Shown in pieces: positions 27,709 to 35,411 of a DNA stretch of 49,209 nucleotides. A program made the position numbers and the translations under genes. This DNA comes from Prolixibacteraceae bacterium (GTDB taxonomy: Bacteria > Bacteroidota > Bacteroidia > Bacteroidales > Prolixibacteraceae): positions 1-49,209 of the forward strand of contig DMSQ01000015.1 of NCBI GenBank assembly GCA_003457135.1, read 5' to 3'. How positions within the stretch are numbered: position 1 is the first letter of the stretch; every line of letters begins with the position of its first letter. The notes under the pieces are model-generated. The model was not told where the DNA came from and did not search any database. It was given only the letters and a program-made list of their open reading frames with translations.

Positions 27709-30188
27709 TGCCCATTCTTTCAGTTGGTCAGATCTCAAAAGTTTTAAACGGGGAATTGCGTTCTTCCGATATGGATCAGGAATGGATGATTTCTTCCATA
27801 GCAATTGATAGCCGTACTATTTTTGATCCGGAATCGAGCCTTTTTTTTGCCCTGAAAAGTGATCGGAATAACGGTCACCGGTATGTGGCCGATTTGGTTC
27901 ACATGGGAGTCCGCGCCTTTGTTGTATCAGATTATTCTAAAGAATTTAGCAGGTTTGAACATTGCAATTTCATTGTTGTACCCGATACCCTAAAGGCTTT
28001 GCAGGAACTGGCCATCTGGCACCGGTCTCTGTTCAATATTCCGGTATTGGGAATTACCGGTAGCAACGGGAAAACCATAGTAAAAGAGTGGTTGTTCGAA
28101 TTGTTGAGAGATCGGTCTGTAATCCGCAGTCCGAAAAGTTATAACTCACAGGTGGGAGTTCCGCTTTCAGTCTGGAACCTGAGCGCTGATTACGAGCTGG
28201 CCATTTTTGAAGCCGGAATTTCGAAGCCTGGTGAAATGCACCATTTACAGAAGATTATCTGTCCAACTGTTGGCATCCTTACGAATATTGGAGAAGCCCA
28301 TCAGGAAAATTTTACCACAAAACAACAAAAGCTTGAAGAAAAACTCAAACTGTTTGAATCGTGCCATACCTTAATATACTGCATGGATCAGGAATTGGTA
28401 CATTCCTGCATCCAAAACGGAGGAGTAAATTCCAGGATCAGACTTTTCGCATGGTCGTTTACCAATGAAACGGCTGATTTATTTTTCAGAAAAAAGGAAC
28501 TGAACGGAACAGTTGAAATCGCCACAGAATTTGAAGGAAAGAAATTCCGGGTCGAATTGCCATTTCAGGACGAGGCAAGTCTCGAAAATGCCGGTCATTG
28601 TCTGGCTTTGATCCTTTCGCAGCATTATGCCGAACCTTCGGTAATGAAATTGTTTGCCAGTTTGCAGCCGGTTGCCATGCGTTTGGAAATGAAGGAAGGG
28701 GTAAATAATTGTCTTTTGATCAACGATTATTACAATTCGGATATTAACTCGCTGCAGATAGCATTGGCATTTTTAAACAATCATGCCCGACAACCCAATT
28801 TGAAGAAAACAGTAATTTTGTCAGATATTCAACAAGCAGGAATTCCTGACGAGCAATTGTACCGGGAGGTCTCGCGGTTACTTCAGTTGAATAAAACGAA
28901 CCGTTTGATTGGAATTGGGACGAAAATAAAAAATTATGCCTATCTGTTTGAGCAGCCTTCAGAGTTTTTCGAATCCACTGAATTATTTCTGGAATCATTT
29001 CAATCTGCAGACTTCCGGCAGGAATGTATCCTGCTTAAAGGCGCGCGTGATTTTCATTTTGAACTGATTTCTTCTGTCCTTCAAAAAAAATATCATCAAA
29101 CTATTCTGGAGATTGATTTGAACGCCCTGGTTGGAAACCTGAATTTTTTCCGGAATGCAATTCTTCCTGAAACCCGCATTATGGTAATGGTTAAAGCTTT
29201 TTCGTACGGAAGCGGAATGGCCGAAATTGCACGTATTCTTCAATATCATAAAGTTGATTACCTGGCCGTAGCTGTGGCCGACGAAGGCATTGAGCTTCGT
29301 CAGGCTGGTATTGATTTGCCTATTGTGGTGATGAATCCTGAGGAGCACAGTTTTGAAAGTATGATCGAGTTCAGGCTCGAACCTAATATTTATTCGGAAG
29401 AAATTTTTGATTTGTTCCGGAAAGTACTACAACAACATGCCGTTGTTCATTATCCTGTTCATCTGAAGTTCGATACCGGGATGAACAGATTGGGTTTTGA
29501 TTCGACAGGGGAAGTTGAGCGACTTGCCGGAAAATTGCAGGTGCAGGAGGAAATAGTGGTCAGGTCGGTATTCTCACATCTGGTTGGGGCCGAAGAACCG
29601 GTTCATGATGAATTTACTTTGGGCCAGGTTGAACAATTCCTTCAACTATCTTCCATAATTACTAAAAAATTACCTTATAAAATCTTCCGTCATATATTGA
29701 ATTCTGCCGGAATTGAACGTTTTCCCCGGTATCAGTTCGAAATGGTGCGTTTAGGAATTGGGCTGTATGGCGTAAGCGCCTGCGGTAATAACCAAATCAG
29801 GAGCATCAGCCGGTTGAAAACCTGTATCTCGCAGATTCGCCTGATTCGTGCCGGACAGACTGTTGGTTACGGGCGCAAAGGCGTGGTTACCCGCGATGCC
29901 GAAATTGCCGTTTTGCCTATCGGTTATGCAGATGGTTACGATCGTCGTTTAAGCAATGGGGTGGGCAAGGTCTATGTGAAAGGACAGATTGTTCCGGTTA
30001 TCGGAAATATTTGCATGGATATGTGCATGATTGACGTAACTGGTTTGCAGACTTCTGTCGGCGATGAAGTTGAACTGATGGGCGAACACATTTTGGTAGG
30101 AGATATTGCAGAAACAATAGGCACTATTCCCTACGAAATACTCACCGGAATTTCGCAAAGGGTGAAACGGATTTACCTTCAGGAGTAA
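27708..30188 (+). CDS. Fused UDP-MurNAc-tripeptide--D-Ala-D-Ala ligase / alanine racemase
   Basis: The 826-residue protein joins MurF and Alr. The N-terminal half (about 1-455) has the Mur ligase P-loop GITGSNGKT, NSQVGVPLSVW, FEAGISKPGEM and NDYYNSD; it adds D-Ala-D-Ala to the peptidoglycan precursor. The C-terminal half (about 460-826, from ILEIDLNALVGNLNFFRN) is a PLP alanine racemase with the Schiff-base lysine Lys496 in MVMVKAFSYGSG, GIGLYG, VGYGRKG and LPIGYADGYDRR. The fusion supplies D-Ala and uses it in one polypeptide and is characteristic of Bacteroidota. Usual VKANAYGHG is here VKAFSYGSG, a tolerated variant. It is coupled to tdk by a one-base overlap. Confidence 0.95.
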   Translation: MPILSVGQISKVLNGELRSSDMDQEWMISSIAIDSRTIFDPESSLFFALKSDRNNGHRYVADLVHMGVRAFVVSDYSKEFSRFEHCNFIVVPDTLKALQELAIWHRSLFNIPVLGITGSNGKTIVKEWLFELLRDRSVIRSPKSYNSQVGVPLSVWNLSADYELAIFEAGISKPGEMHHLQKIICPTVGILTNIGEAHQENFTTKQQKLEEKLKLFESCHTLIYCMDQELVHSCIQNGGVNSRIRLFAWSFTNETADLFFRKKELNGTVEIATEFEGKKFRVELPFQDEASLENAGHCLALILSQHYAEPSVMKLFASLQPVAMRLEMKEGVNNCLLINDYYNSDINSLQIALAFLNNHARQPNLKKTVILSDIQQAGIPDEQLYREVSRLLQLNKTNRLIGIGTKIKNYAYLFEQPSEFFESTELFLESFQSADFRQECILLKGARDFHFELISSVLQKKYHQTILEIDLNALVGNLNFFRNAILPETRIMVMVKAFSYGSGMAEIARILQYHKVDYLAVAVADEGIELRQAGIDLPIVVMNPEEHSFESMIEFRLEPNIYSEEIFDLFRKVLQQHAVVHYPVHLKFDTGMNRLGFDSTGEVERLAGKLQVQEEIVVRSVFSHLVGAEEPVHDEFTLGQVEQFLQLSSIITKKLPYKIFRHILNSAGIERFPRYQFEMVRLGIGLYGVSACGNNQIRSISRLKTCISQIRLIRAGQTVGYGRKGVVTRDAEIAVLPIGYADGYDRRLSNGVGKVYVKGQIVPVIGNICMDMCMIDVTGLQTSVGDEVELMGEHILVGDIAETIGTIPYEILTGISQRVKRIYLQE

Positions 30189-30226
30189 AAGTGTTCAGTG
30201 TTCAGTCGCAGTTGGCAGATAAAAAA

Positions 30227-30277
30227 GTTACGAGTTACGGGTTACTAACTCGCAATCCGCAACCCGTAACTCGTAAC
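30227..30277. terminator. Hairpin between the convergent murF/alr and Crp-like genes
   Basis: A perfect 17-bp inverted repeat (30227-30243 with 30261-30277, arm GTTACGAGTTACGGGTT) has a 17-base loop and is flanked by A-tract and TCTTCT. It sits 38 bases past the murF/alr stop and 4 bases past the stop of the minus-strand regulator gene, so it can end both transcripts. Part of it is the dispersed repeat also seen at 24966-24981. Confidence 0.75.
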
Positions 30278-30281
30278 TCTT

Positions 30282-30983
30282 CTACCCCAGTTTGCTGATT
30301 TTCTCCAACCGGTGAAAGTCGAGAATACGGATTTTTCGGCCATCAATGGCAATCACCCTTTCGCCTGCGAAAGTAGAAAGGGTGCGGATGGCATTTGAAG
30401 TGGTCATGTTCGAAAGGTTGGCGATATCTTCTCTCGATAAATAAACTTTAAGGGTTGCCCCATCGTTTTCCCATCCATATTTTTCTTTCAGGAGCAAAAG
30501 TGATTCGGCCAGCCGGCCGCGGATATGTTTTTGGGTAAGGGAAACAGTACGCATATTCGAAAACCCGAGTTCCCGGGCTAATTTCTGAATAAGCCGTAGC
30601 GAAAAGTTGGAGTTCTTTAGCAACTTCGTATGCAAGTAATCAGGAGAAATGGAACCAACGGTCGAATCTTCAAGTGCGATGGCTGAACCAATGTGCAGTT
30701 CATCTGCCAATAATGCCCGGTAGCCGATCAGTCCAAGCGGTTTGGTCATGCGGATAATTTGCTCCCGGCCACCAACTCCTTCTTTGTAAATAATGACTTT
30801 CCCATCCAACAGGAACAACAAACTGGTCGGTTTTTCGCCCTCCTTGAAAATGAATTCATTCTTTTTGTAATAGGATAAATTAAGGTGGCTATGCAAATCT
30901 TCTTTTTCTTCAGGGGTAAGGGTACTGAAAATTGATTTTGGATTTTCAAAAACTTCTTTCATTCCCATTTCATGACTCGGCAT
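30282..30983 (-). CDS. Crp/Fnr-family transcriptional regulator
   Basis: The 233-residue regulator has an N-terminal cyclic-nucleotide-binding fold (about 15-130, FIFKEGEKPTSLLFLLDGKV and LGLIGYRALLADE), a long dimer helix (about 130-160) and a C-terminal winged helix-turn-helix (about 170-225, LSREDIANLSNMTTSNAIRTLS). No cysteine cluster for an iron-sulfur centre is seen, so FNR-type oxygen sensing is unlikely; the ligand is unknown. The start could also be Met6 or Met8. TAACTTTG about 29 bases upstream (31019-31012, minus) fits a -7 element, but the -33 element is weak. Confidence 0.88.
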   Translation of the reverse strand: MPSHEMGMKEVFENPKSIFSTLTPEEKEDLHSHLNLSYYKKNEFIFKEGEKPTSLLFLLDGKVIIYKEGVGGREQIIRMTKPLGLIGYRALLADELHIGSAIALEDSTVGSISPDYLHTKLLKNSNFSLRLIQKLARELGFSNMRTVSLTQKHIRGRLAESLLLLKEKYGWENDGATLKVYLSREDIANLSNMTTSNAIRTLSTFAGERVIAIDGRKIRILDFHRLEKISKLG

Positions 30984-31117
30984 AGAAATAAATTTACATG
31001 TTCTGCAGCATCAAAGTTAAGTAATTTTGCCAATAAAGAAAATTTGGACTGTTTATTTTCAATTTATTACTGAGTCCTGTCTATTTTAATTTTTTAAGTG
31101 TAAATACCTGATTAATA

Positions 31118-32761
31118 TCAGGAATACCTTGCAACTAAGGGCATCCGGCGGCCAAATCCGAAGGCCTTGGAACTGATTCGCAGAATAGGTGGAGCCTGAA
31201 AACGTTTGTACTCATTGTTGTTTACCATCCTGACGGTTCTCAGCACAGTATTTTCGTCAAATCCTTTTGCAATAATTTCAGAAGGAGATAGATTCAGCTC
31301 GATGTAACTGAATAGAATCTGGTCGAGAATATGGTAATCGGGCAACGAATCGGTGTCTTTCTGGTCGGGTCTCAATTCGGCAGAAGGTGGTTTCAGGATT
31401 GTATTTTCAGGAATAATTTCATGATCGCTATTGATCCATCGGGCCATTTTAAAGATGTCGGTTTTATAAACATCCCCGAGTACAGACAAGCCACCGTTCA
31501 TATCGCCGTAAAGTGTTCCGTAACCAACAGCGCATTCGCTTTTATTGGAGGTATTGAGCAGGATGTTTCCAAATTTGTTCGAAATAGCCATCAGTAAAAT
31601 TCCGCGGGCCCGCGCCTGAATGTTTTCTTCGGTAAGGTCGGCTGGCAAACCGGCAAACACCTCCGAAAGGCTCTGTTCAAAACTATCCACCATCGCCTGA
31701 ATAGGGATGATCTCATAGTTTACATCCAGGTTCATAACCAGCTTCAAAGCATCTTCGACGCTGTGATCAGACGAGTAGCGCGAGGGCATAAGCAAAACGC
31801 GAACATTTTCAGCGCCAAGCGCTTTAACGGCCAAAACAAGGACCAGGGCAGAATCAATTCCTCCGGACAAACCCAGTGTCGCTTTTCTAAATCCCATTTT
31901 CCCGAAATAGTCGCGAATTCCTAAAATCAGGGCATCAACTATTTTTTCGATGTAGCCGGTTTCCGGCTGGAGCATTCCGGAATAGATTTCGGTATCAATA
32001 ATCCTGAAATCTTCTTCAAAATATTTCAGCTCCTCCTGAATGGTGCCATTTTTATCGAGGTAGAAAGATCCCCCGTCGAAAATCAGTTCAGTTTGCGCAC
32101 CCACCTGATTGACATACAAAATAGGCAACTGGTATCTGATCGCATTTTTGACAAGGATATTTTTTCGCCAGTTTTCCTGATTATATGAAAATGGCGAGGC
32201 TGAAAGATTAATGACCAAATCAGGATTAAGGGCTGATAATTCTTTCAACGGGGAAAGCTGGTAAAGCTTTTCGCGGCCAAATTCGTTTTGGGTTTCCTGT
32301 TCGTCCCAAAGATCTTCACAAATGGTGACCGCCAGTTTTTTGCCACCAAAATCAATGACCGTAAATTTTTTGTTGGGTTCAAAATGTCGGTATTCGTCAA
32401 AAATATCGTAAGTCGGTAGCAGTGATTTGCTGACCACATGCTGAATAGTTCCGTTGTTCATGAAAAAAGCCGAATTGAAGAGTTTTTTGCCCCTTGGTTC
32501 AGGGTTGATGCTTGGACCGCCGACAATAGCTGCAATTCCTTTACAGTGAGAAGCTATCTCATGCAGAGTTTGGTTCGATTGCTCTATAAATTCTTTCCTT
32601 TCGAGCAAATCGTGCGGATAATATCCGGTCACCGATAATTCAGAAAAAACCACCAGATCGGCGCTTTCAGCTTTTGATTTACGAATACAATCAATAATTT
32701 TTGATGAATTCAGCGCAAAATTACCAATGTGATAGTTCAGTTGTGCGATGGCAATCTTCAT
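31118..32761 (-). CDS. nadE: Glutamine-dependent NAD+ synthetase
   Basis: The 547-residue enzyme makes NAD+ from deamido-NAD+, ATP and glutamine. Its N-terminal nitrilase-type glutaminase domain (about 1-255) shows FSELSVTGYYPHDLL (catalytic Glu) and LAVTICEDLWDE (nucleophilic Cys). The C-terminal synthetase (about 270-547) has the PP-loop LGLSGGIDSALVL, NTSNKSECAVGYGTLYGD and PPSAELRPDQKD. It follows the beta-barrel gene by 11 bases and is probably in its operon. A CCTGAT/ATCAGG hairpin overlaps the stop codon (31107-31122). Neighbourhood with gldB is, as I recall, seen in other Bacteroidota. Confidence 0.95.
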   Translation of the reverse strand: MKIAIAQLNYHIGNFALNSSKIIDCIRKSKAESADLVVFSELSVTGYYPHDLLERKEFIEQSNQTLHEIASHCKGIAAIVGGPSINPEPRGKKLFNSAFFMNNGTIQHVVSKSLLPTYDIFDEYRHFEPNKKFTVIDFGGKKLAVTICEDLWDEQETQNEFGREKLYQLSPLKELSALNPDLVINLSASPFSYNQENWRKNILVKNAIRYQLPILYVNQVGAQTELIFDGGSFYLDKNGTIQEELKYFEEDFRIIDTEIYSGMLQPETGYIEKIVDALILGIRDYFGKMGFRKATLGLSGGIDSALVLVLAVKALGAENVRVLLMPSRYSSDHSVEDALKLVMNLDVNYEIIPIQAMVDSFEQSLSEVFAGLPADLTEENIQARARGILLMAISNKFGNILLNTSNKSECAVGYGTLYGDMNGGLSVLGDVYKTDIFKMARWINSDHEIIPENTILKPPSAELRPDQKDTDSLPDYHILDQILFSYIELNLSPSEIIAKGFDENTVLRTVRMVNNNEYKRFQAPPILRISSKAFGFGRRMPLVARYS

Positions 32762-32772
32762 GGTAGTTTTTC

Positions 32773-33435
32773 TTAAAAGATCAGTGCAATCCTGATTTTG
32801 AGCGAATTGATAATGGTTTTATCGTTGAAAGCATGGTTGGTGGTAACGTCAATCAGCCCGTTTTGAAAAATTAAACCTGTTGAAATCGAATTGCTGCTGC
32901 CCAAATCAAAATCGAATCCGATTCCAACATTCATCGCCAGATTGAACGGGTTAATTTCGTCGTTAATACTTGCCTTTTTAAGTGTTCCGTTGTTGTTGTC
33001 GCCTTTCGATCCGATATTTACCATACCTGAAAGGCCAAACATGCCCCAGTAACTTGTCCGTCGAATCTGATCTGTTTTCAGTTTAATAGCCAAGGGTATT
33101 TCAATATAGCGCAGGCGGTACTTTATTCTGCTTACAGCGGGTAAAGTGACACCGGCGAATTGAAAATCTGAATGGGCTCGGTACGCTATCTCTCCGCCAG
33201 TGTTCGTGATCAGTAATCCGGTCAGCAACGAATATCGTTCGTCTTCAGAAAAATAGAAATCGGCATTCAGCCCAAAGTCATAACCAAGTTTCGTTTTTTC
33301 GTCCCTGGCAACGGTGTTGTCGGTAGCCATCCAGTTTAACGAAGGACTGCCGGTAAATGAAAGCCGGATGTGTTTTTGGCCAAATCCTGCGAAAACTGTT
33401 GCAAGAAATAGAAAAGATAAAATAAATTGTTTCAT
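32773..33435 (-). CDS. Outer-membrane beta-barrel protein, PorT-like
   Basis: The 220-residue protein has a signal peptide (MKQFILSFLFLATVFAGFG) followed by eight or so amphipathic beta strands. The phrase YRLRYIEIPLAIKLKTDQI is typical of the small PorT/OMP_b-brl_2 barrels of Bacteroidota, and it has a C-terminal strand ending RIALIF. An in-frame Met at 33546 would precede the signal by 37 polar residues and is rejected. Its position beside nadE and divergent from gldB hints at a link to the type IX secretion/gliding machinery, but true PorT identity cannot be claimed from sequence alone. Confidence 0.78.
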   Translation of the reverse strand: MKQFILSFLFLATVFAGFGQKHIRLSFTGSPSLNWMATDNTVARDEKTKLGYDFGLNADFYFSEDERYSLLTGLLITNTGGEIAYRAHSDFQFAGVTLPAVSRIKYRLRYIEIPLAIKLKTDQIRRTSYWGMFGLSGMVNIGSKGDNNNGTLKKASINDEINPFNLAMNVGIGFDFDLGSSNSISTGLIFQNGLIDVTTNHAFNDKTIINSLKIRIALIF

Positions 33436-33570
33436 CGCTTTTTTGTTTTGTTTGCCCGACGTATTATTAACGCAAGAATCACTTAGTTTTGTGTCCTGCA
33501 AATCTCGAAATTTTATATTTAAAATGACAATAAAAAATCGCTTCATGCGTATTTACCAAAAAAACAAAAA

Positions 33571-34569
33571 ATGAAACATTTTTTTCTCTCTCTTGGCCTG
33601 ATGTTAATCCTGTTTGCCTGTCATCGCAATCCGCTGAAAGTAAATGTTTCGGATGTTCCTGTTGATTTAAAAATAAAACATCTGGATATTGATTTATTGA
33701 AACTGAAGCAAGATCAGATTCAAACTGCCATTCCAGAATTGAAAAGGTCTTACACCGAATTCTTTGATATTTTTACTTACCGGATGATTTCGATAGGTGG
33801 TTCAGATCAGGAAAAATTTCAGGAGTTGCTTTATTCGTTTATTTCTGATTCGCTGATCAGGGAACTTGAAGTAAAAGTGGCTGAAGAGATTGACACCGTT
33901 CGACTTCGGAAAGAATTGGAAACAGCATTTAAACATTACGTGCATTATTTTCCCCAAAAAGAAGTTCCGGTTATTTATACCTGCATTTCAGGATTTAACC
34001 AGTCGGTAGTAACCTCCGAAAATTTAATAGGATTAAGCCTGGATAAATTTCTGGGCGCCGATAGTCCGTTTTACAAAAAGTTGGGTTTGCCTGAATACAA
34101 ACGCAAAAATATGCATCAGGCAAAAATAGTTCCGGATGTCATGTATGCATGGGCAGTGACTGAGTGGCCGAAATCGGAGCATTCCAACAACCTGCTTAGC
34201 CAGATGATTGAGGAGGGGAAAACGATGTATTTTGTTGATGCCATGCTACCCGAAATACATGATTCGCTAAAAATTGGTTTTACCAAAAAACAGCTCGATT
34301 TCTGCATGAGGAATGAAGCTTCGATGTGGACCTATTTGGCCGAACATAAACAACTATATTCAACCGACCGGATGAGCATTAAGCGGTATATGGACGATGG
34401 CCCCTTCTCTGCTTCATTTTCAAACGAATCGCCTGCCCGCACCGGAGTATGGTTGGGCTGGCAGATTGTTCGATCGTACATGAAACAACATCCCGAGACA
34501 AAATTGTCAGATTTAATGAATAATCATGATTTTCAGGGAATTTTGAATCAGTCGGGGTATCAGCCATAA
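33571..34569 (+). CDS. gldB: Gliding motility lipoprotein GldB-like
   Basis: The 332-residue lipoprotein (lipobox LILFAC, Cys17) shows the GldB pattern: VDLKIKHLDIDLLKL near the N-terminus, FFDIFTYRMISIGG, ISGFNQSVVTSENLIGLSLD, KFLGADSPFYKKLGLPEYKR, and the C-terminal TGVWLGWQIVRSYMKQHPET. GldB is required for gliding in Flavobacterium and is present in many non-gliding T9SS organisms. The DUF2268-like fold keeps the general arrangement of a zinc protease but lacks an HExxH motif. It is divergent from the PorT-like gene with about 135 bases between. No gldC follows, which differs from Flavobacterium. Confidence 0.88.
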   Translation: MKHFFLSLGLMLILFACHRNPLKVNVSDVPVDLKIKHLDIDLLKLKQDQIQTAIPELKRSYTEFFDIFTYRMISIGGSDQEKFQELLYSFISDSLIRELEVKVAEEIDTVRLRKELETAFKHYVHYFPQKEVPVIYTCISGFNQSVVTSENLIGLSLDKFLGADSPFYKKLGLPEYKRKNMHQAKIVPDVMYAWAVTEWPKSEHSNNLLSQMIEEGKTMYFVDAMLPEIHDSLKIGFTKKQLDFCMRNEASMWTYLAEHKQLYSTDRMSIKRYMDDGPFSASFSNESPARTGVWLGWQIVRSYMKQHPETKLSDLMNNHDFQGILNQSGYQP

Positions 34570-34608
34570 AAAGTTGCAAAATCCAATTTGAATTTCAGAA
34601 TTGAAGTT

Positions 34609-34662
34609 AAACTGCATTGCCTCTTGTTTGAGCGTTAGCGAAAGACAAGCGCAATGCAGTTT
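34609..34662 (+). terminator. Terminator after gldB
   Basis: A 12-bp perfect stem (34609-34620 with 34651-34662, arm AAACTGCATTGC) is extended inward by CTTGT/ACAAG with one mismatch. It lies 40 bases past the gldB stop and is followed by TTGCTTTTA. Confidence 0.75.
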
Positions 34663-34938
34663 TGCTTTTAAATGTAGGCCTGCTGTAGTTATTCCATTCC
34701 ATCAAAAAGATTGGAATTTTTATACGTACTGTCGCAGTTTTATCAAAGTCATATTCTCCCAGAACAATACTTATGTTGCCAAACATGTGATACATGTAGC
34801 AACCTTTTGGTGGTTTTAGAATCAATAGTATATGTTAATTTTTATCCACCCTAAAAAGCACAAAAATGGAAAGATCGCCACCAAAAAAACGCAAAACAAA
34901 ATGAATCAAAATACTTTTAACCTTTAAAAACCAAAATC
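34663..34938 (+). promoter_or_regulatory. Upstream region of the lipoprotein-subtilase genes, with a dyad
   Basis: This gap has no gene. At 34775-34803 GTTGCC-AAACATGT-GAT-ACATGT-AGCAAC forms an imperfect dyad with a central ACATGT pair, which looks like an operator. The motif TTTTGGTGG near 34804 and CCACCAAAA near 34880 form a second short inverted pair. I see no convincing TTTG/TAnnTTTG promoter. The dyad lies about 140 bases before the lipoprotein start. Confidence 0.3.
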
Positions 34939-35391
34939 ATGAAAATTACAATCTTAAAAATTAGTGTATTCGTCCTGCTCCTGAGTTTAATGGGAGCAGG
35001 GTGTAAGAAAGATGAGGATAAAAATCTAAAAGAATTAGATGGATATATTGTTGGTTTTAATCCGTGTTCGGTTCATTATCATTACCGGATTGGATATGTT
35101 ATAATATCAACTGATTTAAAAGATACATTGGCAACCTACAATTTATCAGATGAGACTTTCAAAATGCCTGCCTCTGTATTATTTCATCCTTCAGATACAC
35201 TCTATAAAATTCCGGAATCATATTTCAAAAATGGCTGGGGTGGCATGTATTTTCAAGCTTCATCTCGCTATGAGTTTAAAGTCAAAGGTACATATCGGTA
35301 TGCAAAAGAAAATGAGAAAAGTACTCAGGTATGTACAAATGATTTAGATCCAAATCTAGAACAGATAATTATTATATCAGCAACAAAATAA
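34939..35391 (+). CDS. Small lipoprotein of unknown function, upstream of a subtilase
   Basis: I do not recognise the family. The 150-residue protein has a clear lipoprotein signal (MKITILKISVFVLLLSLMGAG then Cys22) and a Lys/Asp-rich tether (KKDEDKNLKELDG). A compact beta-rich domain follows with two cysteines (NPCSVHYHYRIGY and TQVCTNDLDP) that may pair. It ends 20 bases before the subtilase gene, so the two are probably co-transcribed. An inhibitor, chaperone or surface partner of the protease are all possible; none is shown. Confidence 0.75.
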   Translation: MKITILKISVFVLLLSLMGAGCKKDEDKNLKELDGYIVGFNPCSVHYHYRIGYVIISTDLKDTLATYNLSDETFKMPASVLFHPSDTLYKIPESYFKNGWGGMYFQASSRYEFKVKGTYRYAKENEKSTQVCTNDLDPNLEQIIIISATK

Positions 35392-35411
35392 CTAACTAAC
35401 ATTATATAGTT

